DNA of 64,000 nucleotides from Drechmeria coniospora (GCF_001625195.1 NC_054391.1:5033157-5097156); one strand, 5' to 3'; positions 9,765-22,075 are shown, numbered from the stretch's first letter. Notes: generated by a model from the sequence alone, not told the origin. Program-made: numbers and translations.

Positions 9765-12531
9765 ATGGCGCGCACCTCACTCCTTCTGTCTCTCGCCGTC
9801 GCGCCCCTGGCCGTGCTGGCCCATCGTGCCTGTGACGATGCCGTGCCCCGCGCGTACATGTTGGAGCTCAAGAGGGACTGCGTACGTGATCGAATCGGAC
9901 GCGTCCGTGTCCGTCGCTGACCTCTCCAGCCCCCTCATGTTCTCGACGAAGCCATCGGCGAGATTGGCACGATCCGCTTGAATCTCGTCTCGGACATCTA
10001 CACTGGCGTCTCCTTCCAGGTGGACGACGTACCCGACGCCGACGAGCGGGCCGATGGGCTCGCCAAGCACCCTTGCGTTCAAGCCATGTCCCCCGTCTGC
10101 CGCTTCAAGGTGGTCAAGTCCACGAGGAGACGGCCTCGGACCGACCCTACCTCGGACCGGGCCAACTGGAAGAGGCACGCCTCGGCAAACGTGACGGAGG
10201 ATACCTTTGAGCCTCATGTCATGACCCAGGTGGACAGGCTGCGGGCCTTGGGATACACGGGAACGGGCGTTAGGATCGCCGTCATCGACTCGGGTGTACG
10301 TCCCCGCACCGCCGCGAGCCGTGCCTTCTCCCCAGACACCCACCCTTCCGCTGCGTGGGGTGGCGCGTCGGCGCTGGTGCTGACGACGGCGATAGATCGA
10401 CTTTACGCACCCGGATCTTGGTGGCTGCTACGGCGGAACCTGTCTCGTCTCCTTCGGTGCCGATCTCGCAGGCGATTACGGCAACGGGACCAACCCGGAT
10501 GCCCCTAGTTTGCCCATGGACGGAACTGGCCACGGCACTCATGTCGCCGGCATCGTCGCCGGCCAGCCGAACGAGCTTGGCTTTTCCGGCGTTGCTCCGG
10601 GCGCGAAGCTCGGCGCGTACCGCACCGAGGGCCTCGATGGCCAAGCCGAGGATGACTTCTTGACCGCCGCATACCTGAGGGCCTACAACGACAAGGTCGA
10701 TGTTATAGTCACCTCCATATCCATCATTGGCGGTTGGCCCCATCACATTTTCGCCACTACGATACAGAGCATCGTCGAAAAGGGGGTTCCGTGCGTCGTC
10801 TCGGCAGGTAACGATGGTGACATTGGCTATTTCAACAGCCATTCGCCCGCCACGGCAAAGGGGGCCATGTCGGTTGCCACCTTCATCAGCATCGCCAATA
10901 CCACCCTCGAGCACAAGGCCAAGTACGTCGTCGATGACGGTGGAGCTGTCGTCGGCTTCAACTACAAGCCTGCCGAACCTAGCGCCTGGGGTAAAACCCG
11001 GCTCGGGCTTTACACGGCGAGCACGAACACTACCGACCATCCTCATGATGCTTGCGGTGCGCTGCCGGAGAGCACTCCCGACCTGGCCAATAAGATTGTC
11101 CTGATCCATCCCGGCAATTGCTCCTACACAACTCAAGCCAAGAATCTGGCCGCTTTGGGGGCCAAGTATCTCATCTTTTACGATGCTAACTTGGAGAGAA
11201 TTAGCCTGTATGGCATTGACGGGATCCGAGCCGGTGCCCAGGTATCTCCTGATGTAGCTCAAGCCTGGATCGACGCCATCAAGGACGGCAAGGCGGTTAC
11301 CCTAGACATGGAGACGGACCTGCGCCTGACTACGATCCGGAATAGTACCATCGACGGTGCCCTCAACTATTGGACTAATCTAGGCCCTACCTTCGAGATG
11401 GGTATTACGCCGTCGTTCGGCGCCCCCGGCGGAAGCATCATTTCCACCTATCCCAAATCCTACAGCGAAGGCTACAAAGTATTCTCCGGCACATCCATGT
11501 CCACCCCGCACGTGGGTGGCATCGTTGCCCTCATCGGTCAGATTCGCGGTACCTTTGACCCTGCGCTGATCAACGGCCTATTAACTTCCACCGCGAAACC
11601 CCAGCTCTTTCACGATGGAAACAAGTTCTACGGCTTTTATGCCCCGGTTGCTCAACAGGGTGCCGGTCTCGTTCAAGCGTACGATGCGGCTTTTGCCACC
11701 ACGCTTCTGGAGCCTGCTTCCTTGGCCTTTAACGATACGGATCACTATATCAAGTCCCGGAAGGTGACGGTGAGAAATACGGGTGACAAGGAAGTTACCT
11801 ACAACATCTCTCACGTGCCCGCCATGACCGTCTATGTCCTCGATAAAGGAGCCATTCAGCCTGCTCCGTTCCCTTCCACACGAGTCAAGAGGGAGGCGAC
11901 ATTTCGCTTTAGCCGGGACACCATCACGTTGGGCCCTGGGCAGGAGGCTTCGTTCGATGTTGAGCCGACGCCTCCCTCCGGCGTGAACGCGAAGCGCCTG
12001 GCCCTGTGGTCGGGCTGGATCAAAATCAACGGGACCGATGGCTCGGCGCTGTCTGTACCGTACCAAGGCCTCGTGGGCTCGCTGCATAACGCAACCGTTA
12101 TGTTGCCCAACAAGACCTGGATGGCGCGTGCCAAAGACTATACCTTTGCTGTTGCCGATTCCTTTACGCTGCCGAAGCAGGGCGAGAAGCTGCAGGACGA
12201 GGCCGGGCTGCCTTCGCTTGTTACCAACCTTACCTTCGGGACGCCCAATCTGACGGCGCACGTTGTACCCATAACAGACGACCAGAATAACGGAACGACG
12301 GAGAATTGGAGGTCCACCAATATCGGCCAGATGCACAGCTTCCCGCTAGAGTACCTCTCCCGATATCTGAGAGCGGTCACTTGGTACGGTAAACTCGACT
12401 CGGGCGATTACGCACCGAATGGCACGTACAAGATCATCGTCCGCGCATTGAGGATCTTCGGCGATGTCACGAATGAAGCCCACTGGGAAACCAGCGAGAC
12501 GCCGCCGTTTAAAATCACGTACGAGGGATGA
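9765..12531 (+). CDS. Secreted subtilisin-like serine protease (S8, Vpr/minor extracellular protease type)
   Basis: An 872-aa secreted endopeptidase. Exons are 9765-9881, 9930-10295 and 10396-12531; the introns are 48 and 100 nt. Residues 1-19 form a signal peptide (hydrophobic LLLSLAVAPLAVLA). An I9-like propeptide follows, then the S8 catalytic triad: Asp in AVIDSG (about 159), His in GHGTHVAG (about 207) and Ser in GTSMSTPH (about 528), with the oxyanion Asn in SAGND. A protease-associated domain is inserted at about 350-430 (HPGNCSYTTQAKNLAALGAK). The C-terminal Fn3-like region extends past 600 and has several N-glycosylation sequons. The length suits large fungal Vpr-like subtilases rather than the roughly 400-aa proteinase K type. 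Related enzymes act in extracellular protein digestion and, in nematode- and insect-infecting fungi, in cuticle attack; the second role is inference here. Confidence 0.93.
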
Positions 12532-13436
12532 GACTTTTTTTTGTCGAGCAAGATGGCGGCGAAAATTCCCTAGAGTTTTGTGAGACCCAGACGAGATCTG
12601 GTCTCTGGCTACGTAGTCTTGATGAGCAATCTGTTTGAACGAGTCATCTCGTGGTGCCACTAGCATTGGATTTCCCCATGACCACCTTCTGCACGCCGCA
12701 ATCTGTGCCGTTCGGCTCGCTGCTCAGCCAACTGAACGCTTGCTGGGAACACCTGTCATCGGCGAAGGCTGTGTGTCCCGTCACGGAACGTCAGCGAGTA
12801 TGCTGACACGCGGTACATCGTCTCCAAGTATAACATGGCTCACTGGTCGAATCGTTGCGAGAGAGCAGCCCAAAGCCGAGGTCAACAGCGACGTCGATCC
12901 GCCCCCAGAGGCGGCGGGGATGTATTGTCACTGCATGGGCCGGGAGCGCCAAGTTCAAGGTCCAAGATTCGCCACGCACCGAGATAATAAATGGCCCTCT
13001 AGGGTGGAATACAGACAGGCACGTCGTCACAGCCATGTCGTTTATGCTGTGCCGCTGCAAGGAGCCAATGTGGCGTTTGTTGATACAACCATCAGCCGGA
13101 CTGAGACCGACGGTTGCTGACGACTGACAAGGGGTAGGGGATTGTCGTGACAAGACAACCAAACTACAATACCTGACCCTTGGAGTCGCGAGCTCAATCG
13201 GCGCAAACCCTGACCATTTTATGGACGATCGGGGCATAACCCTCACACAGGAGCATACGGCTACAGACCACTTCACGCCCTATTCGTCGTCTTGCTTGGC
13301 AGGAACGGCTTTGTATCACAACGATGACTCTATATTCAATTTCAAGTTGACAGCTCTATTCTATAAGCAAAAACGATACGCAAGCGATGTATCCTTCTAT
13401 TGGGTAAAGCTGAAAGCAAGCTGTTGAAATGTGCAT
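12532..13436. other. Intergenic, 3' of subtilase
   Basis: I see no gene. At 13203-13237 there is a near copy of the TATA-containing block found upstream of the neighbouring small secreted protein gene. The rest has no repeats or recognisable reading frame. Confidence 0.55.
13203..13237 (-). repeat. Direct repeat of secreted-protein promoter block (degenerate copy)
   Basis: About 35 nt matching 14032-14065 at roughly nine of ten positions. On the minus strand the TATAAAAGGG of the functional copy reads CATAAAATGG here, so the TATA box has been lost. Confidence 0.7.
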
Positions 13437-13898
13437 TCAAACCACCGTGTAGGCAACCGAATCAGATACGTTGCCGTTCTTCGAGCGCTTATAGCTGGCG
13501 GGAGTCGTAGCACCGCCCCGGAACACGTAGCCGAACCAAAACCTGCCCCCGTCGTCTCCTGAATTATCGGCTATTGTCATGTCAACCACATCGTTCGTGT
13601 AGGAGAATTCAATTGTGGGGAAGTGAGGTGTAGGCTTACCGGCGAACGAGACGGTAGAGGTGCAAGCCCGGAACTTCTTGCACTCGGCCAGCACATGGTC
13701 GGCCCACTGTTGGGCGGTATACTCGTCGAGCTTGGCATTGTACCCCGCGATGATTTGGCTCGGGAACAGACTGATGCCGGCGACCCAGTTCTGAGGGTCG
13801 GCGAGTTTCACGCGGTCAAAAGTAGGTTCTGTGCTGGCGACAGGGCTCGAGAGCGCCGAGGCAACGAGAAGGAAGCTTGCGGCGAGGTTGAACTTCAT
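13437..13898 (-). CDS. Small secreted protein, unknown function
   Basis: A single-exon frame of 153 aa. It starts MKFNLAASFLLVASALSSPV, a clear signal peptide with cleavage expected near residues 18-22. The mature protein has two cysteines (AECKKFRACTS), a Gly/Asp-rich stretch (NSGDDGGRFWFGYVFRGG) and ends YTVV. I recognise no family; size and composition resemble hypocrealean secreted effector-like or small hypothetical proteins. The start is chosen as the Met opening the signal peptide, and a TATA box lies 144 nt upstream. A GTAAGC within the frame could serve as an intron donor, so the single-exon model is not certain. It sits between two secreted peptidase genes. Confidence 0.7.
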   Translation of the reverse strand: MKFNLAASFLLVASALSSPVASTEPTFDRVKLADPQNWVAGISLFPSQIIAGYNAKLDEYTAQQWADHVLAECKKFRACTSTVSFAGKPTPHFPTIEFSYTNDVVDMTIADNSGDDGGRFWFGYVFRGGATTPASYKRSKNGNVSDSVAYTVV

Positions 13899-14031
13899 GG
13901 TGCTGGATTGAAAATTCTGGAAATAGTAGAAAGAGTTGATCAAGAGTTGACGGGAGCGGTCAAGAGTAGGTTTGAAATGTTGCAGTGGAAGGCTGGGAAT
14001 GAACTTGGTTGTTTCTGCTCTTCTTGGAGAG

Positions 14032-14065
14032 GCAACCCTGACCCTTTTATAGACGATCGGGGCAT
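14032..14065 (-). repeat. Direct repeat of promoter block (intact copy)
   Basis: This 34-nt block is upstream of the small secreted protein gene and is repeated at 13203-13237, on the far side of that gene. It contains the TATA box and the conserved GACGATCGGGGCAT. Confidence 0.7.
14042..14051 (-). promoter_or_regulatory. TATA box of the small secreted protein gene
   Basis: TATAAAAGGG on the minus strand, 144 nt before ATG 13898. It is a strong match to the TATA consensus, which is uncommon upstream of genes in this window. Confidence 0.6.
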
Positions 14066-14198
14066 GGTGACAACTCGGAGCATTCACAGCAAGCCGGCAA
14101 GAGTGATGCCGAGAAGGGATGCTGATGCATCGTCAGTCAGTCGAAATATGGTCTGGTACGACGCCCTGTTGATCGTCGGGTGGTGCTGAGAATCGATT

Positions 14199-14255
14199 GT
14201 TACAACAGCAGCACTGTAACGTTTGAAACGACAAGCGGGGATCCCGAATGAATGT
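14199..14255 (+). repeat. Hairpin-containing repeat, copy B
   Basis: Contains the inverted repeat GTTACA-N10-TGTAAC followed by CGTTTGAAACGACAAGCGG. It aligns over about 55 nt with copy A at 14409-14460. The differences are mostly transitions. Confidence 0.6.
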
Positions 14256-14408
14256 ACAGAAGAGCTGATTTCTAGTGCCGGATGTCGGTCGATCATGGTG
14301 ATGCTGAAAACGAATTCGAAAGAGTATAGTTTTGCCGAACACTACGGGGTACGATGCCTCTATTTTGGGACCCCCGGCGACGGGCTAGGCTTCGGGGCCG
14401 TTCCGATC

Positions 14409-14460
14409 GTTGCAGCGGTGGCACTGCAACGTTGTCAACGACAGCCGGAGTCTCCGAAAC
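14409..14460 (+). repeat. Hairpin-containing repeat, copy A
   Basis: Contains the perfect inverted repeat GTTGCAG-N8-CTGCAAC followed by GTTGTCAACGACAGCCGG. It is about 210 nt from copy B, and both lie in the shared upstream region of the small secreted protein gene. Confidence 0.6.
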
Positions 14461-15284
14461 AAAGTTGGCAAGGGTGGGTCGTTGGCTAATGGCAAGAATG
14501 TTGCCCCTATTCGCGACTACACGATGAACTAACCAACCAATCAATAGGAAGCGTGGAAGAGTCGCTGGCCAAACTTTAAACTCTAGCCATGGTCAATTGA
14601 CGAATTGCAGCCACATGCGTGAATAAGCTTGAAGGCTCCGCAGTGCTGCCTTTGGAGATAGAGTTTGGTAACGTCCTTTCACAATACGACTCTCGCTGGC
14701 TATTAGCCCGACAAGCGCCATAGACGCATTCCATCTCCTAGGTGCGCTTCCAGTCGACCCCCCTATTTGATGGGTATACCCGCCTTTGGCACTCGACAAG
14801 GCGGCAAAGTTTGAAGATAAAGTTCAAGGTCTGCTTCATATGTCAGTAGTGAAACAAAAATATCATCTCTGTCTGTGGTTCCACGAGGGGTACTGACGGC
14901 TGTTCTACTATTCCACGTACACTTACAACTGGAGAAGGTATTCACACTACACTGCAGATTCTAGACCCCCACCCCTTTCTTCGCCCTCGCCTGGGCGCAG
15001 CGTACTCTGTGAGACATAATCACGAAACCATGAGCTCCTGGTATCACATCATTTGGTATAGCAAGGACGATATTTCATGAAGTGGTGACACGAGCGATAC
15101 CTTCAGGAAGAGACACACTAGCGCCCGTCTTTCGAGAGCTCGCATCGCGACAAAGACTAGATTCCTTCGCACCCGAAAAGTTGAATAATCTCGTCCCACC
15201 CTCGTCATGAATCCATCGCTTCCCAGGCAGTTTTGGATGGAAACGTCACCGTCCTGGATGGACCCTCCGACACCTCGTCCGAGT
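14461..15284. other. Intergenic, 3' of S28 protease gene
   Basis: No gene or repeat is recognisable. This is the region between the upstream DNA of the small secreted protein gene and the 3' end of the S28 gene, both on the minus strand. Confidence 0.5.
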
Positions 15285-17031
15285 CTACCCCTCGACTACC
15301 TTGCCTGATTTCACAGAGTCAAACTCCCTCAGCCATGCCTTGACAAACTCTACCTCCATGGCCTGCGTCTTAGCAACCGCCTCTGGCAGCAGGCCGGCCT
15401 TGCCCTCATCTTCTTCCTTCAGCCCGTTCTCGTCCCAGTGGTGGGCTGCCCCATCGATGAGAATAAACGGCTCCGTCGTTGTCGAGTTCCGATCCCGCTG
15501 GCCAAAGGCGTGCGGCGTGGCAGCGCGCCATTCATCATGGGTACCGTCAATGATGGCAACGCGAGGGAAGCTGAACTGAAAGCCACCAAGCTTGTTAATG
15601 GCTTGAACGTTGGGCCGAGTTGTCATGTTGAACTGTCGGCGGCAATTCATGGCCGCGTACTCGTACGTGTATGCCCGAGAGACGACGGGAAGAACATCCT
15701 CAGGGAAGCCTTCGCCGCTCTGGAAGAGCCCCCATCTGCATGTCGCCAATGTTCAACAGACGACCAAGCAAAGGAAATAAGACGACGAGGGGGGTGACTC
15801 ACTCGGTGCATGTTTGATATCCCCACGTTCGCATGAAACCGGCATCCAGACGCGTATTAGGCTGGTCGAAGCGACCTGATATACATTCTCGAAGGTCCTT
15901 CTTCCGGCACCACTCTCCGAGCCTCTCCATCTTCTTCCTCGTGTAGCCGATCCAGTTGAGCATTTGCGTCGACAGCAGCTCCGCCTCCCCCTTGTAGCCT
16001 GCAAGGATAACGGCACGCTCAACCTCGGAGCGTAGTGAAGTCGCGTTCTGAAATAGAAGGCTATTCGACGTAATCGTTGTGCAGTAGGCGTTGAAACTCG
16101 TATCATTCAACTTGGGATCCCAGTTGGTATTCTGGAACCGGCCCCAAGTGGCAGATAAAAGGCCAGCAAACTCATCGTCCCATAAATACTCAAGGCCAAA
16201 GACCTTCTTGATTCGAGTGGCATCTCTGCTATCATTACTAAAGAGCATCGTGTCGATGACATGAACGAGTTTCTGCTGCGTAACCGAGCAGTCAGCCGGG
16301 GCGTAGCGTCGCGAAACTTCAAAAAACTGCCAGAAGTTGTCTATGGCCTGCAGCGGGCCCGAGGAGGAGATGGCGCCCCAGAAGATATCGGGATACAGCT
16401 TGCGGGCAAAGGCTGCGACGGATCCGGCATAGGAGCCACCATAGAGAATCCAAGGCGCGTTGGGCGCCGTGAGGTTATGATGCTCAAGACCGTAGAACTG
16501 GACGTGCTTTGCAAAGTAGGCCGTGTCGGCAAGGGCCTGCTCGGTCGTGAGGAAGCGAAGATTTTCAAAGGTTAGGTTTGCGGTCGGAAAACTCGTTCCG
16601 TAGTACCGGTGCTCCAAGATGAGGCCGACGCCGCCGGTAGCCTTGGTAAGGATGGAGACGATACCGTAATCGAGATAAGCCAGCCGATCTTGGCTGTTGA
16701 ACTCGCCAGAGTGGAGGACGATAACGGGGCCGCCCTCTTTATAGTTGGACGCATCAAGCCAGTACCGAAGATTGAAGTGGCCATCCGAATGCGGCTCGTA
16801 ACGGGAGTCATTGTGGAAGTGATCGATGGGGACGGAGAGGTTGAAGGACCGGATCCAAGGTTTCCCGCTCACGCCAGGAGCGCGTCGCTCCAGTCCGAAG
16901 CCTCGAGCGGCAGGAAACGTACCGGGCGGCGGCCGGATGGTGGAAGCGTACCCGATGGTGGCCGTAGCTGTCAGGGCCAGAGCCGCCTTGAAGGTGGCGA
17001 GAAGGGTAGATGGCATGGCGCTGAATCTCAA
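15285..17031 (-). CDS. Secreted serine carboxypeptidase, family S28
   Basis: A 559-aa secreted Pro-Xaa carboxypeptidase-like enzyme. Exons are 17031-15803 and 15735-15285 (intron 67 nt); the junction joins TCTE to WGLFQSGEGF, the usual S28 motif. A signal peptide occupies about residues 1-29 and a Met at residue 6 is an alternative start. The catalytic Ser is in GGSYAG (about 200), Asp in IIDGTHDEW (about 473) and His in DGAAHHW (about 508). Several sequons are present. Length matches fungal S28 enzymes (530-580 aa), which often work at acidic pH outside the cell, removing C-terminal residues after proline. It lies in the same secretome block as the subtilase. Confidence 0.93.
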
Positions 17032-20000
17032 AGCTGAACCTGCTGCGACGCATGTGTACTGCGCGGAAAGCCTGCACTCGCTGTCCGTACCTGGCTATGA
17101 CAAAAAAGCCCGCTGATCCGTCTTTGGGCGTAACTCGGAGAGGGGGAGAGTAAGACGAAGCAGAGAAGTAGTCCCCCCAAACATCCTATATGTGCTGCCC
17201 GGGAGAGAGAAAAATATTCAACCTTGCGTATACCGGAAGGGAATGACGGTCTCGGCGCAAGTGTGAGAGCACGTAGGTGTGCGACTCAGGTATGGGAAGA
17301 ATGGAGAGGCCGCACGAGGAAGAAATGTGGAACGAAGAAACCGAAAAGCATTGCTGCATGGAGCCCCCTTCCGTCCGGTTTGACGACGCAAACACCAGCG
17401 GTCCTGCATCCAAGGGGCACGTGTTGATTGTCCTGCACGTACATGCACACCATTGGCATTGCAATGGCTGCTTGGTCGTACTTTTCTAGGCTTTTACACG
17501 TACCATGCCGTACGAACAGAGCTGAATGAGAGGCGATGGATGTTGCAATAGCTACAAGAGGACGCTAGAAGACTTGAGATTATGGGCACACGTTGGCTTC
17601 GACCTCTGATTCAGGGACGGGCGAACTTGTACCAATTTGGACGTACTGCGGCAGGCAAGTAACTTGCAAACACACAAACTACTACATGAAAGAACTTGCA
17701 AGGCCATGAACATGGCCGTCTCGACGAGCGAGAGACATGGAAAGTTGGAGTGTACATGTAAGTACTTGTCTGCTTGCATGGCCGTTCATGTATAGCGGAT
17801 GATTAGGTTACCCTGCACGGAGTGGTTGGTGCCCGACGCCATTCCGATCCACCTTGCGGAGGAGCGTGATGCAAGTACTGTATAGGTACATGAACGGAGA
17901 CGGAGTGGAGCAGCCAAGTACAGGTACTTCAACGGCGGGTCCTGCGTCGCATTCCGCAGCACCTATCTGTGCTTGAATACAAGTACTCGATACCCTTTTA
18001 CAAGCATTGACCGCACGGCAGGTACACGGACTGTACTCCGGACATGTAGCTAAAAATAACGCCCCCACTTTTGCATCGAGATCCCTTCCTCACGACATGA
18101 GGTCCAGGTGCGTTGCTTCATGTTTGATTATGCCTGCCAAGGAGAGCGACGTTCTCGCCGTGGTGGGAAGCATCCTGAATCAGGGCATGTACGTGCACAT
18201 GTACATGCACAGACTTCCTATACGTGCCTGGTGGTGTGCAGGCACTTGCGTGCTCGCTTACAGCCTTAATTCGATCCTCTCTCTGGCCTTGCTCGCAGTT
18301 TTTGAACCTAGCAAGAAATGACTGACGACGGGCATGATTCACTCAAACAACACGTCGCCCAAGGGTGCATGCGACAGGGTACAAGTCCTGCGCGACCGTG
18401 TCCGCTTTCACGCCTATTTCGGCCGGCACCTTGAAGACCTAGTGAACAGCCACAGCGGCATCAACGAGCAGACGAACCGATCAGGCGAGAGCCGGCCGGC
18501 GGATCTCCCGCAGCCTGTTGCGACAAATGAATCGTAATTTCCCATGGACTTCGTTGCACTTGCGTGCAGGTGGTAAGCAGGCACCGAGGACGACGGGAAG
18601 TCGACAGATCGAGAGCGAGCCGCGAGGGGACTTGCAAGCGCACCACACCCCAAGGCGCCGGTGCATGGCATGCCGCCTGCACCCCTTACATGTAAACGCA
18701 AAAGTGTGCAACGACGACGTACCGGACAACTCATATGCGATGGTCCAGCCCACTACTCATGGCGATATGCGGTACTTGCCCTCTGCGTGATGTGGTTGAT
18801 TCTCTAAGCGGCCAGTCCACGCATGGCCATTGCTTCGTTCGGGCGCGGCCATCAGAAGGCCATGTGCATGCCACGTCATGGCTGTCATTCCGTCGTCGTC
18901 ATGCTGATCGCGGTACGGGGGGTTGAGGGCCAGCATCGTCCAGGCGTGCGGTGTACGTGTAGGCAAAACTGTCGCCGCCGATGGTAGAATGACGAGATGC
19001 AGTCGACGCCCGTCACGTGGACGTACACGTGCTGGTATGTGGTCGTACGTGGTCGTATGTACAGTACGTGTGCTGGTACAATGCTGCATCGTACCACGGA
19101 GTAGCAACCTGTACTTGTACAAGTACGGCTCAGAATACGGACCGCTATTCAGTGCGCCCATGATCGTACTTGCACTGTGCTGTGCACGTACTGTTACGTC
19201 CCAGTACGCAGATGGAACATGCACAGTGTTGCCACCTGTATATACAAGTATTGTACCGAGCAGGTACCCGGGCAGTGCTGTACGTACCATGGCTGCATGG
19301 AGTTTTTACGAGTACACTGCGCAGTGCATGCACTTGCACTTGGACACGATTGTACCGGTACAGACTACAATAAGTACACCGCACGGTACACGACAGTAGG
19401 GCGCAATGATATCCTGCCCGAGTCACTCTCCCCAGGGTCAACGTGGGCGAGGTACCTGCGAGCCGATAGAGGCGACTTCCTCATGCTGTATTCCAAACCC
19501 CGGACAACTGCATGTACTTGTTCCGGCCGCGTATACCGAGTATTACATTTACATACCATACACCGGGACGCTGTAGGTGCATGCATAGCTTCGGGAGGGT
19601 GCACAGTGCAACCCAGCTCGTCAGTGCACTGTAACGGACCCAGCCCCGCCGTCAACGCCAGCAGGAGCCAAATCAGGACAACAAGGCCGAACCTCGCCAC
19701 CCGAGCGAGCGCCGATTGTGGGCCCCGGCCGGGGATTTACCCTGCAGTACTCCGTACGGAGTCGTATTTAGTAGTGCTCGTACTTGTACCGACACCTACA
19801 GTACAACTACTTATTTGCATACACCTACATTTGCATGCGCAGAGTACAAGTACATGCCCATAGACAGTGTACTTGTATCTGCACTTGGCATGAAGGTCGG
19901 GGTACTTTCTTGCAAGTACAACTACAGAGCACAAGTTACGAGTACCGCGTACATGCATGTCATGCTTGTCATGCATGCGCAGCAAGTAATAGGTGCAGAT

Positions 20001-20441
20001 ATGCAAGGGTGTAGGTGCCTCCAGACGGACCAACGACTGCGACGAATAGGCCCCCGCCTGGAGCCGCGATGCTACCGTTGGATGGATGGCTCTGCACGAA
20101 CAGAGTGGTACGTGTGCTCGAGGCTGACAACACAATCTGCCCAACACAGGGGAACCCTCCCACCGGGCGACGAGGAGAGAAGGGTCCGGTCGTCGCCCTC
20201 CCACAGAACGAATCACGTCCGAAGGCGAATCCCTTCGATCCTTCTCACCACCGCCGACGCCGACGCCGACGTCGACGACCGCACGCTGCCTCGCCGTTCG
20301 GACCAAGAGTGCGTACGCACGACCAATCGCTCGTTCGTCTCGCTCGCTCGGTCATTTCCGCGTCGGCCCTTGCTCCGATCGTCCGTTTCGCCAGATGCCC
20401 GCGGCCCCGGGATCGTCCTCGGCCGCCCATTCCCTTCGACC
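17032..20441. other. 3.4-kb gene-poor region
   Basis: No conserved reading frame on either strand. GTAC-rich islands occupy 17690-18040 and 19020-19960. A perfect 14-nt palindrome, ACTCCGTACGGAGT, lies at 19749-19762. The 150 nt before the GH76 ATG are enriched in CGACG and CTCGCTCG and are probably its promoter and leader. Confidence 0.6.
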
Positions 20442-21974
20442 ATGCGCTCGCTCCTCACCCTCTCGGCCCTGCTGGCCGTGGCGAGCCTGACCATCGCCGA
20501 CGATGCTCCCCCCCGCTTCTCCATCGATTCCCAAGGTACGGAGCCTCAGGGTGCCGAGGCGCCGACCGACCAGCTGACCCTCGTCACCTTCGTCCAGAGG
20601 CCATCAGGCGGACGGCCGGCACCGTCGCCTGGGACATGATGCAGTACTACAAGGGAAACCTCTCGGGCGCGACGCCCGGCATCCTCCCCGGCCCTCCACC
20701 CGCCGGTGACTACTACTGGTGGGAGGCCGGTGCCATGTGGGGGACCCTGATCGACTACTGGGCCTGGACCGGCGACGCGACCTACAACGACGAGGTCATG
20801 ACGGCCATGCAGTGGCAGGTCGGCCCCGGCCGCGACTATCAACCTCCCAACGTCACCGCCTCGCTCGGAAACGACGACCAGGCCTTCTGGGGCATGTCGG
20901 CCATGCTCGCCGCCGAGTCGAGGTTCCCCGACCCGCCCGCCGACCGGCCGCAGTGGCTCGCCCTCGCCCAGGCCGTCTTCAACACCCAGGCGGCGCCCGA
21001 CCGACACGACCAGGACTGCGGCGGCGGCATGCACTGGCAGATCTACAGCTTCAACACCGGCTACGACTACAAGAACAGCATCGCCAACGGCTGCTTCTTC
21101 AACCTCGGCGCCCGCCTCTACCGCTACACCGGCAACGAGACGTACCGAGACTGGGCCGTCAGGACCTGGGACTGGATGGAGGCCGTCGGCTACCTCGACG
21201 CGGCCACCTACGCCATCTACGACGGCGCCCACGGCAAGCACAACTGCACCGACATCAACATGGCCGAATTCTCCTACAACAACGCCGTCTTCGCCCAAGG
21301 CGCCGCCTTTCTCTACAACGCCGTGAGTGGACCAAATACCCCCCTCTCTCGGAGCGGTCCGAAGCGCCGGCCTCTGACCTTGCTTCATCTCCTAGACCGA
21401 GGATGCCGTCTGGAAGGCGAGGACCGAGAGGCTCGTGAGCCACGGTCTCAAAACCTTTTTCCCCGAGGGCGTCGCCGTCGAACTTCCGTGCGAGAAGCCC
21501 GGCACGTGCACGACGGACATGCTCTCCTTCAAGGGCTTCCTGCATCGGTGGTACGCCGTCATCACCCAGATGGTGCCCTCGATATCCGCCAGCATCGCCC
21601 CCATGCTCGCCAAGTCGGCGGCGGCGGCCATCAGGCAGTGCACCGGCGGCGCCTTTGGACGCCAGTGCGGCTTCCAGTGGGCGACGGGCACCTACGACGG
21701 CAGGACCGGTGTCAGCCAGCAGATGAGCGTCCTCGGCGCCGTCCTCTCGCAGCTCATCGGCGACGCCAAGAGCCCCGTGACGGCCAAGTCGGGCGGCACC
21801 TCCAAGGGCGACCCGAACGCCGGCGCCCGCAGCAGCCTCTGCGAGAGCTGTCGGAGGAACGACCGGCCCGTCACCGTCGGCGATAGAGTCGGCGCTGGCA
21901 TGCTCACCTTTGCCCTCGTCGCGCTCGCCACGGGCCTTTTCGGTTGGATCATCATGGATATTCGCGACAGCTAG
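20442..21974 (+). CDS. GPI-anchored mannan endo-1,6-alpha-mannosidase, GH76 (Dfg5/Dcw1 type)
   Basis: A 465-aa cell-surface enzyme thought to trim or transfer GPI-linked glycoproteins into the cell wall. Exons are 20442-20535, 20598-21322 and 21396-21974; introns are 62 and 73 nt. The signal peptide is MRSLLTLSALLAVASLTIA. GH76 hallmarks include AWDMMQYYKGN, YYWWEAGAMW, the acidic pair in GNDDQAFWGM, DCGGGMHWQI, ANGCFFNLGARL and AFLYNATEDAVW. The last 25 residues are hydrophobic (MLTFALVALATGLFGWIIM) and preceded by small residues, consistent with a GPI-anchor signal. Length matches fungal Dfg5/Dcw1 proteins. Confidence 0.93.
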
Positions 21975-22075
21975 CTTGGCTTGGCATGCCATGTAAGATA
22001 ATGATGAAGGGACGCACGTTTTTATTGGGAGCCATGGATGGACCGTCTCCTGCCGCGCTTTTGCCTTTTTTTTTT

